The notes under the pieces are model-generated. The model was not told where the DNA came from. It worked only from the letters and a program-made list of their open reading frames with translations, and made no database searches. Shown one piece after another: positions 1 to 8,785 of a stretch of 49,038 nt of DNA. A program made the position numbers and the translations under genes. Position 1 is the stretch's first letter. Each line of letters opens with the position of its first letter. The DNA comes from Chitinophagaceae bacterium (GTDB taxonomy: Bacteria > Bacteroidota > Bacteroidia > Chitinophagales > Chitinophagaceae): the NCBI GenBank assembly GCA_020437365.1, contig JAGQWM010000003.1, positions 1 through 49,038 of the forward strand, given 5' to 3'.

Positions 1-1206
1 TATATCATCTTATTCTTTTTGTGCCTCGTGCTGGCATTTTTTATATACCTGCGAAGGTCGCAGCGGGTGATGGATAATGAAGTGACTTATAGGAGAGTGG
101 ATAAGAAACCTTACGGAATGTTTGTTGCTTTTCAGGGGTTAAAAAATTTGTATCCGAACAGCTCGGTTACGACTACTCATCAGGAGCCCGGTTATTGGGA
201 TTCCTTATCTGAGTATGAAGATGGGCAGGCATTGGTTATTGTTGCCGATAATTTTTCGGCTACGAATACTGAATTAAAAAAGTTGATGGATTTTGTAAAA
301 GAAGGTAATGATTTGTTTATTGCTGCAAGGATGATTTCGCCTGCAGCGCAAAAATATTTTGACTGTAAAATTATTACTGGTAATTTTTTTAATTTCCCTA
401 TCAACAAAGGATTGTATGATAGTTTGCAACTGACGTTGGAACAACCGCCATTTGCCGCTCCGATAGAATATATTTATCCCGGCAGAGGCGTACATTCCTA
501 TTTTGCTGACTACAATGCACCCAAAACAGAAGTGCTGGGTTTAGATGCGAAGAAACGGCCTTATTTTATTCGCCTGCAAGCGGGAAGAGGAAATATTTTT
601 ATTCATGTGGCGCCCATTGCATTGAGCAATTATTTTCTATTACACAAAAACAATTACCATTATTTTGAAAAAGTTTTTTCGATGCTCAATCCCGATGTGA
701 AAAGAATTGTTTGGGATGAATATTATTTATTAAAAAAGGAGAAGGAAGGCAGGGCCAAAAGTAAATCAGGCTGGTGGTCGGTGCTGATGCAATATAAAGC
801 CATGAAAGCCGCTTTGCTGACAGCCATTTTTGCTTTATTAGCGTATGTGCTTTCAGAGATGCGCCGCAAACAGCGAATCATTCCGGTGGTAAAAAAGCCA
901 AAGAATGAATCGCTTGATTTTGTCAAAACCATTGGCCGTTTGTATTACGATAAAAGTGACCATTTGAATCTTTGTAAAAAAATGTCAGCTTTTTTTCTGG
1001 AGCATGTCAGAAACCGTTATAAATTACAAACGAATCAGTTGAACCAGGAATTTATACAAGACCTTCATCAAAAAACAAAGATTAGTGAAGAAGACATTGG
1101 GCAAATTGTTACATTTATTCAAAAGATAGAAACAAGTCAATCAGTTTCGGCGCAGGATGTCATTCAATTTCACCAACAACTCGAATCATTTTATAAAAAA
1201 GGATAA
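1..1206 (+). CDS. DUF4350 domain-containing membrane protein (5' partial)
   Basis: The reading frame is open from the first base, so the true start lies before the window; the first usable start codon inside it is a TTG at 19. The N-terminus is the end of a membrane segment. A soluble domain follows (about residues 30-230) with the DUF4350 pattern, including VIVADNFSATNTELKKLMDFV and FIAARMISP. A second membrane segment lies near residues 260-280 and a charged C-terminal tail follows. DUF4350 proteins are usually encoded beside MoxR ATPases and DUF58 proteins, and both follow here with a 3-base gap to the moxR start. The biochemical role is unknown; a membrane-associated part of a MoxR/DUF58 system is the reasonable inference. 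Confidence 0.8.
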   Translation, partial: YIILFFLCLVLAFFIYLRRSQRVMDNEVTYRRVDKKPYGMFVAFQGLKNLYPNSSVTTTHQEPGYWDSLSEYEDGQALVIVADNFSATNTELKKLMDFVKEGNDLFIAARMISPAAQKYFDCKIITGNFFNFPINKGLYDSLQLTLEQPPFAAPIEYIYPGRGVHSYFADYNAPKTEVLGLDAKKRPYFIRLQAGRGNIFIHVAPIALSNYFLLHKNNYHYFEKVFSMLNPDVKRIVWDEYYLLKKEKEGRAKSKSGWWSVLMQYKAMKAALLTAIFALLAYVLSEMRRKQRIIPVVKKPKNESLDFVKTIGRLYYDKSDHLNLCKKMSAFFLEHVRNRYKLQTNQLNQEFIQDLHQKTKISEEDIGQIVTFIQKIETSQSVSAQDVIQFHQQLESFYKKG

Positions 1207-1209
1207 ATT

Positions 1210-2187
1210 ATGGACGATAATGTATTTCAATCAAGAACCGACCTTACATCTTTGCGTGAAGCAGTTCAAGCTATCAACAATGAAGTAAAAAAAATCATTG
1301 TGGGCCAGGAAGAAATGGTTCGCTTAATTATTACGGCCTTGCTGACGGATGGGCATGTTTTATTGGAAGGTGTGCCCGGTGTAGCCAAAACATTAACTGC
1401 AAAACTGGTTGCCAAATCTGTGGCAGTTGATTTTTCAAGAGTGCAGTTCACTCCCGACTTGATGCCCTCCGACGTGTTGGGAACGCCGGTATTCAATCCC
1501 AAAGAGGCCCGGTTCGATTTTAAAAAAGGGCCTGTCTTTAGTAATATTGTTTTAGTGGATGAAATCAACAGGGCACCGGCCAAAACTCAATCTGCCTTAT
1601 TGGAAATAATGGAAGAAAGACAAGCCACTGTCGATGGAAAAACGTATCCCATGGCTCAACCTTTTATGGTGTTGGCCACACAAAACCCGGTGGAACAGGA
1701 AGGTACATACCGCTTACCGGAAGCTCAATTGGATCGTTTTTTATTTAAAATCGTTGTGCCTTATCCTGATGAGACAGAAGAAGTAGCATTGCTTACAAAG
1801 TTTCATCAAATGGAGAATACAGCGGCCATGGAATTGATACAACCGGTTTTGCAAGGTGATACTATCGTAGCATTGCGGGCACAAATAAAAAAACAGGTTA
1901 TAGAAGAAAGACTGTTGCAGTTTATTGCGAAACTGGTTCATCAAACACGGCATCACAAATCAATTTACCTCGGTGCTTCGCCTAGGGCTTCATTGGCCAT
2001 TATGAATGCATCAAAAGCTGCAGCTGCTATGCAGGGACGAGATTTTGTAACGCCGGAAGATATTTTAATGATTGCACCGGCCGTATTGCGGCATCGAATA
2101 ATCCTTTCGCCCGATAAAGAAATGGAAGGCATAACTGAAGATGATGTCATTCAACAAATCATTCAATCAATGGATGTACCACGATAA
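1210..2187 (+). CDS. MoxR family AAA+ ATPase
   Basis: A 325-residue AAA+ ATPase of the MoxR family. Walker A is GVPGVAKT at residues 54-61, Walker B is VLVDEIN at about 114-120, and the sensor-1 region reads LATQNPVEQEGTYRLPEAQLDRF, typical of MoxR. The C-terminal lid region contains SPRASLAIMNASKAAAAMQGRDFVTPEDI. MoxR proteins act as chaperone-like ATPases that help insert cofactors or assemble partner proteins, often ones with DUF58 or VWA domains. It starts three bases after the DUF4350 gene and precedes the DUF58 gene, so the three are probably co-transcribed. Length and motifs are complete. Confidence 0.93.
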   Translation: MDDNVFQSRTDLTSLREAVQAINNEVKKIIVGQEEMVRLIITALLTDGHVLLEGVPGVAKTLTAKLVAKSVAVDFSRVQFTPDLMPSDVLGTPVFNPKEARFDFKKGPVFSNIVLVDEINRAPAKTQSALLEIMEERQATVDGKTYPMAQPFMVLATQNPVEQEGTYRLPEAQLDRFLFKIVVPYPDETEEVALLTKFHQMENTAAMELIQPVLQGDTIVALRAQIKKQVIEERLLQFIAKLVHQTRHHKSIYLGASPRASLAIMNASKAAAAMQGRDFVTPEDILMIAPAVLRHRIILSPDKEMEGITEDDVIQQIIQSMDVPR

Positions 2188-2293
2188 TGAATGAAGTGAA
2201 AAGTTTGAAAATGAAATGAAACCGCTCGGCAAAACTGAAACAAAAATTTTTTAAACCCGGGATCTAAAATTTGATTGCTGATTTTATTATACT

Positions 2294-3619
2294 ATGCTAC
2301 AATCGTTTTTTTTAAATAAAATTGCTTACTACGTTGCCGCCTTGGCAGCTGTCATTTTTGTGATAAGTTATTTTTTCCCGTCTTTTTTTGAAGCCACTGT
2401 ATTGATATTAGTAATGTTGGCCATGGCTATTTTGGTAGATACAATTTTGTTATATACCAATAAAAATGGAATCCGGGCAGAAAGAAGATTGCCGGATAGA
2501 TTTAGTATTGGTGATGAAGGGATTGTTTCCATTGTCCTGAAAAACCGATACGGATTTCAAGTACAAATTGTAGTTATAGATGAATTGCCTGAGCAATTTC
2601 AAGCCAGGAATTGGAAGCGGAATTTGCTGCTGCTCCGACACAAAACATTTACCTTAACCTATGCAGTGCAGCCCATGACCCGCGGCGAATATGTATTTTA
2701 CAATACAAATATTTTGGTGCAAGGCCCTTTGCAATTGGTCAAACGGCGATTTGTTTTTGAAAACAAACAAGTGGTAAAAGTTTATCCGTCTTATTTAAAA
2801 ATGCGGCGCTATCGGTTATTGGCAATCAGTAATAGATTGCAAACTGCCGGTATAAAAAAAATAAGGAAACTGGGTCATAGCATGGAATTCGAACAAATAA
2901 AAGAATATGTTCGGGGCGATGATTACCGCACAATCAATTGGAAAGCCACAGCCCGAAAAGATGCGTTGATGGTCAATAATTATACGGATGAAAAAAGCCA
3001 GCAGATTTATTGCCTGATCAATAAAGGAAGAGTGATGAAAATGCCTTTTGAAGGAATGAGTTTGTTGGATTATGCTATCAATGCCTCATTGGTATTGAGT
3101 AATGTAGCACTCATTCGACAAGACAAAGCCGGCATTATCAGCTTTGAAAAAAACCTCGATACTTTTTTACCGGCCGATAAAAAGCCTGTACAGATGAATT
3201 TAATCCTCGAAAGTTTGTATCGTCAACAAACCGACTTCCTGGAAGCAGATTTTGAAAAATTATTTTCTGTAATCCGCCATAAAGTCACCAATCGAAGTTT
3301 GTTGGTGTTGTTTACCAATTTTGAATCCTTGGAAAGCCTGAACAGGGAAATGAATACTTTGAAGAAAATGGCTAAATATCATTTGTTGCTGGTGGTGTTT
3401 TTTGAAAATACAGAATTGAAAGCATTGACAGACTCTTCAGCCACTTCATTGGAAGATATTTATATCAAAACCATTGCTGAAAAATTTTCTTTTGAAAAAA
3501 GACAGATGGTAAAAGAATTGCATAAAAATGGGATTCAATCTATTTTAACTACGCCTGCAGATCTGAATGTAAATACCATCAATAAATACCTCGAATTGAA
3601 AACCAGGATGTCAATCTGA
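2294..3619 (+). CDS. DUF58 domain-containing protein
   Basis: A 441-residue protein with two N-terminal membrane segments (about residues 8-28 and 32-53). The DUF58 signature is near residues 195-215, where EYVRGDDYRTINWKATARK is the diagnostic stretch. The C-terminal part resembles a von Willebrand A-like fold (LINKGRVMKMPFEGMSLLDYAINASLVL). DUF58 proteins are the usual partners of MoxR ATPases. The 106-base gap after moxR holds no other gene that I can see and no clear terminator, so it may belong to the same operon. Function is not established beyond the MoxR/DUF58 association. Confidence 0.9.
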   Translation: MLQSFFLNKIAYYVAALAAVIFVISYFFPSFFEATVLILVMLAMAILVDTILLYTNKNGIRAERRLPDRFSIGDEGIVSIVLKNRYGFQVQIVVIDELPEQFQARNWKRNLLLLRHKTFTLTYAVQPMTRGEYVFYNTNILVQGPLQLVKRRFVFENKQVVKVYPSYLKMRRYRLLAISNRLQTAGIKKIRKLGHSMEFEQIKEYVRGDDYRTINWKATARKDALMVNNYTDEKSQQIYCLINKGRVMKMPFEGMSLLDYAINASLVLSNVALIRQDKAGIISFEKNLDTFLPADKKPVQMNLILESLYRQQTDFLEADFEKLFSVIRHKVTNRSLLVLFTNFESLESLNREMNTLKKMAKYHLLLVVFFENTELKALTDSSATSLEDIYIKTIAEKFSFEKRQMVKELHKNGIQSILTTPADLNVNTINKYLELKTRMSI

Positions 3620-3631
3620 AATAGCATTCCT

Positions 3632-3639
3632 TATTTTTG
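3632..3639 (+). promoter_or_regulatory. Candidate -7 box of truB (TATTTTTG)
   Basis: TATTTTTG matches the Bacteroidota -7 consensus TAnnTTTG exactly. It ends four bases before the truB ATG at 3644. On the spacing seen at the SRP RNA in this window, transcription would start on the A of the ATG, giving a leaderless mRNA. Confidence 0.5.
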
Positions 3640-3643
3640 CGGT

Positions 3644-4342
3644 ATGCATAAATCTGAATTTGAAGCAGGTAAGATGTTGTTGATTGATAAACCACTTGGT
3701 TGGACTTCATTCGATGTTATTCGGAAACTGCGCCATATCATTAAAATAAAAAAAATTGGACATGCAGGAACCCTCGACCCATTGGCCACCGGGTTGCTCT
3801 TTGTCTGTACCGGAAAATTTACAAAGCGAATCAATGAGTTCATGGCAAAAGAAAAAGAATACACCGGTAGCTTTACGCTAGGTGCTACAACGCCTACGTA
3901 TGATTTAGAATCGGAACCGGAAAATTTTAAATCCGTTGACAACATTTCAGAAGAAGAAATTTATGCCACTGCGAAAAAATTCAATGGTGATATTTTGCAA
4001 ATACCTCCTGCACATTCAGCTATTAAAAAAGATGGTAAACGATTGTATGCATTAGCCCGGAAAGGACAAACAGTAGTACCCGAACCAAGGCCGGTAACAA
4101 TTCATTCATTTGACATCACTACAATTGAATTGCCGCAGATATTTTTTCGTGTCGTTTGTGCAACAGGCACCTATATACGAAGTTTAGCATTCGATTTTGG
4201 AGAATCACTTACCTGTGGCGCATATCTTAGCAAACTTTGCAGGACTAAAATTGGCGAATTCGATGTAAAGGATGCCTGGCAAATAGATGATTTTGAAAAA
4301 GCATTTACAAAAGCCAATGCTACAAACCAAAAGGATAATTGA
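3644..4342 (+). CDS. truB: tRNA pseudouridine(55) synthase TruB
   Basis: Makes pseudouridine at position 55 in the T-loop of tRNAs. The N-terminal motif LLIDKPLGWTSFDVI and the catalytic motif GHAGTLDPLATGLL (catalytic Asp at about residue 45) are both present. Downstream are the family motifs QIPPAHSAIKKDGKRLYALARKG and CATGTYIRSLAFDFG. At 232 residues it is the short bacterial form without a large C-terminal PUA extension, which is usual for Bacteroidota. Its 3' end overlaps the convergent tamL gene by 23 bases. An exact TAnnTTTG box sits four bases before the start codon. Confidence 0.95.
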   Translation: MHKSEFEAGKMLLIDKPLGWTSFDVIRKLRHIIKIKKIGHAGTLDPLATGLLFVCTGKFTKRINEFMAKEKEYTGSFTLGATTPTYDLESEPENFKSVDNISEEEIYATAKKFNGDILQIPPAHSAIKKDGKRLYALARKGQTVVPEPRPVTIHSFDITTIELPQIFFRVVCATGTYIRSLAFDFGESLTCGAYLSKLCRTKIGEFDVKDAWQIDDFEKAFTKANATNQKDN

Positions 4343-6650
4343 TGCCAATTTGTAATTGTCCGTTGGTGAGTTGCCAGTTATGAAACCATTTATTCTGGTC
4401 GGCCAGCACAGCCGGTGAAGGGTCTTTAACTTTGTAAGCATAATCTACCCGAATCAGGAAAAAACCGAAATCAAAACGAAGGCCAGTACCGGCGCCGATA
4501 GCAATATCTTTTCCCAAACGGCTGAAATTAAAAACTTCTTCAGGTTGCCCTGCATTTTTTTTCAAGAGCCATACGTTGCCAATATCTGTATATAATGCAC
4601 TTTCAATTACAGTGCCGGCTATTTTGGCAATTTTGAAACGAAATTCTGTATTGAATTCTAATTGTACATCTCCGAATCGATCGGGAAAGTCGTCGAAACT
4701 TTTTACAACTGAACCCGGGCCAAGCCGTCGTAATTGCCAGGCTCGCATACTGCTGGGGCCACCGGCGAAATATTGCCTGAAGAATGGAAGCGTAAGCCTT
4801 TTATTCGGGTTTACCGTACTATTTAAGGCATACCCGATGCCACCAAATAAACGAAATACTAGTGAAGATTTGTTGAATTTAAAAGCCTGTGAAAATTCTG
4901 TATTGACTTTAATAAAACGATATAATTGCGAGTCGAGGAATTTACTTTTAAATACGCCGGCAATAAAAGGAATTTCTACATTGAAGGAAAACAGGTTGGG
5001 TCTTTTTTCAGCGTTGTTCTTAATCGTTATGCCGGCTTGGGTGGATGAAATAAATCCATCAGTAAAAATGTTTTTCAATACCGGGTTATTGGCAATCAAT
5101 TTTAAGAGGCTGTCTCTTGGTTTTAAAAGCGAATATTCAATATTGGGAATTTTCCAGAATAACCGCAGTTGCTTGTTGTTCTTTGTAATATTACCTTGGT
5201 ATTCATAACCCCAGGAACCATTCACCGACGTCAGATTGTACAGTTTGTTTCTTTCTGTATTGGCCGCATTAAAAGAAAAAACTGTTCGAATATTATTCTG
5301 GTGTTTACGGGATAAACTTTTTATCAGTGGAATAACTTTTGGGAAATAAATAGTATGGCTGAAACTGGTTTGCTTGGTTTGTACAAAATCGGAACCTAAT
5401 TCTACACCATAACGCAGGCTGGTATTCGTTTGAATTGCTGATTTTGCAAAATTCTTATTGTGTAAATTGACATTGAAACCCAACCCAACCAGGTTTCCGG
5501 ACACGGCGCTGATATTTTGATCGGCTTCTAAGTTGGCAGTGAAAGAATATTTTTGGGCAGGTGTCAGCCGGATATTCATATCGGCCGTATCGGTACCGCT
5601 TCTGGCCAATTGATCGATATTGACCAATCGCCAGGCTCCAAGCGAATTGAACCGGTTGATGGTTTCATAATATTTTTGTTGATTGTATAATTCGCCTTTT
5701 TTAAATGAAATATTTTGCGGAAATAATTTTGGTTTGAATAAACGATGATAGTAAACAACTTTTACACCATCCACTATTTCTTCTTTTCTTTTCAAGGAAG
5801 TACTGTCATACGTTACATCAGGAAAAACCGTGATATTGCCGATAAAATATTTTTTTAACTTACTACTGTCAACACCATCATGAAGCCTGATTTCGAGGTC
5901 GGCTGTAGGGTGCTCTCTGCGTTCCTTTAATTTTTGCAAAATTGCTAATTGCTCTAATGGATCCAATGTGGGTCGCAATAAGGAAATATCGAGTGTGTCC
6001 CAAATGCCTACTAATTCTTCGCGGCCAAAACGCATAAATCCATTGTCACGATACAGATTCACCAGGCGGTCCAGCTCCTGCGATATAGCCGATTTTGAAA
6101 ATGGATCTCCTTTTTTTACATAACTGTTTTTTTGATGATCCAACGCAATTTTTTGCAATTCCGGTTGTTTGAAATTGTAGGCAAAGGAGTCGATCCGAAC
6201 TAATTTTCCGGGCTTAACAATAAAATTTACCGTAGTCCTGTATTCATCAGACTTGACCGTGTCGATTTGTGTATTATAGGTAATACTGTCTTTAAAATAC
6301 CCGATAGAAATCAATAAAGCCCGCATATATTGAATGGACCGTTCTACATTGGCAACTTTATATTCGGGCGGATTGACAAGTACCGGCGCATTGATTCTTC
6401 CTTTATAGAATAGTTTATATGAAGTCCTGACCCGGATACTATCATCTAATTGGTGTGATAGCCTGTTGGAAAGGTCATTTTTTTCAGCCTGCGTGTAATT
6501 TCCTTCTACGGTCACTGTATATTTGAAGACAAAAGGTTTGTTGGGTGGATAATCTTTGGGAATAACACCGCAGGAACTCAGCCATATCACCAAAGTCAAC
6601 ATTGCGGCGGCTACTAAAAAACGACTTTTCAATAATAAGGTGATAGACAT
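4320..6650 (-). CDS. tamL: BamA/TamA family outer-membrane lipoprotein (TamL type)
   Basis: A 776-residue Omp85-family protein. The chosen start (6650) gives MSITLLLKSRF, a hydrophobic segment and a lipobox (WLSSC), so it is a predicted lipoprotein, a feature of Bacteroidota TamL. POTRA-like repeats fill the N-terminal half. The C-terminal half is a 16-strand-type barrel carrying the family motif SSMRAWQLRRLGPGS and ending GINYPFGL. Omp85 proteins insert or translocate outer-membrane material; TamL is thought to pair with TamB. The frame extends upstream to 6689, but that extension would overlap the likely promoter box at 6687-6694. It is divergent from the SpoU methylase (16 bases between starts) and converges on truB with a 23-base overlap. 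Confidence 0.88.
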   Translation of the reverse strand: MSITLLLKSRFLVAAAMLTLVIWLSSCGVIPKDYPPNKPFVFKYTVTVEGNYTQAEKNDLSNRLSHQLDDSIRVRTSYKLFYKGRINAPVLVNPPEYKVANVERSIQYMRALLISIGYFKDSITYNTQIDTVKSDEYRTTVNFIVKPGKLVRIDSFAYNFKQPELQKIALDHQKNSYVKKGDPFSKSAISQELDRLVNLYRDNGFMRFGREELVGIWDTLDISLLRPTLDPLEQLAILQKLKERREHPTADLEIRLHDGVDSSKLKKYFIGNITVFPDVTYDSTSLKRKEEIVDGVKVVYYHRLFKPKLFPQNISFKKGELYNQQKYYETINRFNSLGAWRLVNIDQLARSGTDTADMNIRLTPAQKYSFTANLEADQNISAVSGNLVGLGFNVNLHNKNFAKSAIQTNTSLRYGVELGSDFVQTKQTSFSHTIYFPKVIPLIKSLSRKHQNNIRTVFSFNAANTERNKLYNLTSVNGSWGYEYQGNITKNNKQLRLFWKIPNIEYSLLKPRDSLLKLIANNPVLKNIFTDGFISSTQAGITIKNNAEKRPNLFSFNVEIPFIAGVFKSKFLDSQLYRFIKVNTEFSQAFKFNKSSLVFRLFGGIGYALNSTVNPNKRLTLPFFRQYFAGGPSSMRAWQLRRLGPGSVVKSFDDFPDRFGDVQLEFNTEFRFKIAKIAGTVIESALYTDIGNVWLLKKNAGQPEEVFNFSRLGKDIAIGAGTGLRFDFGFFLIRVDYAYKVKDPSPAVLADQNKWFHNWQLTNGQLQIGINYPFGL

Positions 6651-6666
6651 AAAATAAAATGAAAAT

Positions 6667-7401
6667 ATGCTTGTTAAATCGAAGGTCAAATATATTCAAA
6701 GTTTAGGCCAGAAAAAATTCAGAGACCGGGAAAAAAGATTCATTGCCGAAGGGCCAAAGTTAGTGTATGATTTATTGCTCGAGAAAAAGACGTCTGTGAG
6801 TGAAGTCTTTGCTTTGCCGGAATGGATGGAAGCAAACCAGATGGCATTTGCAGATGTGGACTTGCATGAAATTTCTGCTATAGATTTAGAAAAAATTTCA
6901 CAATTAAAAACACCCAACCAGGTTTTAGCGGTCGTCAACCAGTTTGAAAATTCAGAAAATATTTCAGCAAGGAATAAAATTACACTGGTATTGGACAATC
7001 TTCGTGATCCGGGAAATCTGGGAACAATTATCAGAATTGCTGATTGGTTTGGCGTGTCGCAAATAATTTGCAGCCACAACACGACCGAACTGTATAATCC
7101 GAAAGTTGTACAAGCAACGATGGGCAGTATTGCGAGGGTCGAAGTACATTATCTGGACATTGAAAAATGGTTAGCGAAACAAAAAGACGTACCGCAATTT
7201 GCCGCCATGCTCGAAGGCGATGATGTTTCCCAAATGAAGAAATTAAAAGAGGGAATTATTATTATCGGCAATGAAGCGAATGGCGTAGATACATCAAATT
7301 TGCCTGCGGCCATAAAAAAAATTACCATTCCTCAATATGGCAAAGCTGAATCATTGAATGCGGCTGTAGCTACCGGTATTATACTTTCACATTTGGTATA
7401 A
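6667..7401 (+). CDS. TrmH/SpoU family RNA 2'-O-methyltransferase
   Basis: A 244-residue SPOUT-fold methyltransferase. The N-terminal substrate-binding segment contains KFRDREKRFIAEGPKLVYD. The catalytic domain carries the three SpoU motifs: VLDNLRDPGNLGTIIRIADW (about 107-127), IIIIGNEANGVD (about 195-206) and IPQYGKAESLNAAVATGI (about 217-234). Such enzymes methylate ribose 2'-OH groups in rRNA or tRNA using S-adenosylmethionine through a knotted dimer. I cannot tell from sequence whether the target is 23S rRNA G2251 or another site. It stops one base before the convergent permease gene ends. Confidence 0.92.
   Translation: MLVKSKVKYIQSLGQKKFRDREKRFIAEGPKLVYDLLLEKKTSVSEVFALPEWMEANQMAFADVDLHEISAIDLEKISQLKTPNQVLAVVNQFENSENISARNKITLVLDNLRDPGNLGTIIRIADWFGVSQIICSHNTTELYNPKVVQATMGSIARVEVHYLDIEKWLAKQKDVPQFAAMLEGDDVSQMKKLKEGIIIIGNEANGVDTSNLPAAIKKITIPQYGKAESLNAAVATGIILSHLV
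6687..6694 (-). promoter_or_regulatory. Candidate -7 box of tamL (TATATTTG)
   Basis: Reading the minus strand, TATATTTG is an exact TAnnTTTG match. It lies inside the first codons of the divergent methylase gene. Transcription would begin near 6682, leaving a leader of about 32 bases before the TamL start at 6650. This argues against the longer TamL start at 6689. Confidence 0.45.
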
Positions 7402-7402
7402 T

Positions 7403-8683
7403 TTACCGAAACTGAATAGCCGTTACGGGTTTTATTTTCCTTACAAGCAAGGTGGGAATCATTAATACCAAAAGACAGATGAAGAAAGTTCCGGCACAGA
7501 TGAACCCAACCTGCCACCAAACAATTTTTACAGCAGCGGTACTCATATAATATGCTTCGGCTTTCAGCCGGATAAACCCGGTGGCTTCCTGCAACCATAA
7601 AAATCCCAATCCAAAACATACTCCGAAAAATATACCTGTAACCGTAATGAATAAGGCATGTCGAAGAAAAATTTCCTGCACCGTTCTGTCGCGGGCACCA
7701 ATGGCTTTCAAAACACCAATCATTCTGACTCTTTCTAAAAGTAAAACAATGAGGCAGGTAATTAAATTAATTAATGCAACAATAATCATAAAGCCAATCA
7801 ACACATTGCGGGTAATATCCTGCATACCCAGCCAATCAAATATATTCGGTGAAATTTGTTTGACGCTGACAGTATTCCAGGTTATGGGAAATGAATTTAA
7901 CTCATAAATATCGTTGGCTACATCATCTATTTTATGATAATCTTTTAAAAAGATTTCGTAACCGCCAATTTCATCAGCATTCCAACCATTCAATTGTTGT
8001 ATCAATTTTAAATCGCCAATGGCAAAAGTTTTATCGTAATCTTCAATATCTGTTTTGAAAATACCTGTTATCGTTAGTTTGTCCGGTCGAATATTGGGCA
8101 TGCCGGTTGCAGCATTATTATGCCCCGGCCGAATAAAATAAATTAATACCCTGTCATTTACGTGTAAATCTAACTGCCGGGCTGTGTAATCCGAAATCAT
8201 AATTTGCCGACTATAGGTACTATCATTGAATATAATAGGCCCGCCGGCAATAATAAATTGCCGGATATGGTTGAAATCATAGGTCTTGTCAAATCCTTTG
8301 ACCAACACACCTTCCAGGTCTTCTTTTGTTTTTAAAATGGCATATTTTGTGGCAAAAGGATGGATACTGTTGACTTCCGGATTTTCTTGAATGGCCGCCA
8401 CCAATGAATCGTTTTTAAGAATAGGTGTTTCTTCCGAAATGATAGCCTTATCGGGTTGTTTTTCATTGATGCGAATATGTCCCAGGAAACTGAATACTTT
8501 CTGACTGACGGTTTGCTGAAAACCATTGGCCAGCGAAATAGTAATAATCATCACGGCTACGCTGATGGCGGTGGCTACCGTCGCCAGGCGAATGATAAAA
8601 CGGGAAAAAGATTTCTGTCCTCCTGCATTTCCCGCCGACCGGTTAAATGCTACCCGGTTTGCTATAAAACCTGCAACCTTCAA
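7403..8683 (-). CDS. FtsX-type ABC transporter permease (LolE/MacB-like)
   Basis: A 426-residue permease of the lipoprotein-release or MacB type. One N-terminal membrane segment (about 30-55, in RFIIRLATVATAISVAVMIITISLANGF) is followed by a periplasmic domain of about 230 residues. Three C-terminal membrane segments lie at about 290-317, 337-362 and 386-412. The segment LLERVRMIGVLKAIGARDRTVQEIFL is the FtsX coupling loop. It would transport lipoproteins or export substrates with a separate ATPase, which is not in this window. The start is a TTG; no ATG or GTG occurs between it and the upstream in-frame stop. A -7 box at 8704-8711 supports this start. Confidence 0.88.
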   Translation of the reverse strand: MKVAGFIANRVAFNRSAGNAGGQKSFSRFIIRLATVATAISVAVMIITISLANGFQQTVSQKVFSFLGHIRINEKQPDKAIISEETPILKNDSLVAAIQENPEVNSIHPFATKYAILKTKEDLEGVLVKGFDKTYDFNHIRQFIIAGGPIIFNDSTYSRQIMISDYTARQLDLHVNDRVLIYFIRPGHNNAATGMPNIRPDKLTITGIFKTDIEDYDKTFAIGDLKLIQQLNGWNADEIGGYEIFLKDYHKIDDVANDIYELNSFPITWNTVSVKQISPNIFDWLGMQDITRNVLIGFMIIVALINLITCLIVLLLERVRMIGVLKAIGARDRTVQEIFLRHALFITVTGIFFGVCFGLGFLWLQEATGFIRLKAEAYYMSTAAVKIVWWQVGFICAGTFFICLLVLMIPTLLVRKIKPVTAIQFR

Positions 8684-8703
8684 ATTAAATTGTTTGTCTT
8701 TTC

Positions 8704-8711
8704 CAAAAATA
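8704..8711 (-). promoter_or_regulatory. Candidate -7 box of the FtsX-type permease (TATTTTTG)
   Basis: An exact TAnnTTTG match on the minus strand. The expected transcription start is near 8699, 16 bases before the TTG start codon. Confidence 0.4.
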
Positions 8712-8785
8712 AGGAGCTTCTGAATATTTCTCTTTCATTTTTCGTATTTTAAGCAATATTTGAAAGATAATTCCAATTACATTTT

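Noticed and set aside
4576..5208. A 210-codon open frame on the plus strand opposite tamL
   Set aside because: It lies wholly inside the well-supported TamL barrel-coding region, and its composition looks like an antisense reading with no domain pattern.
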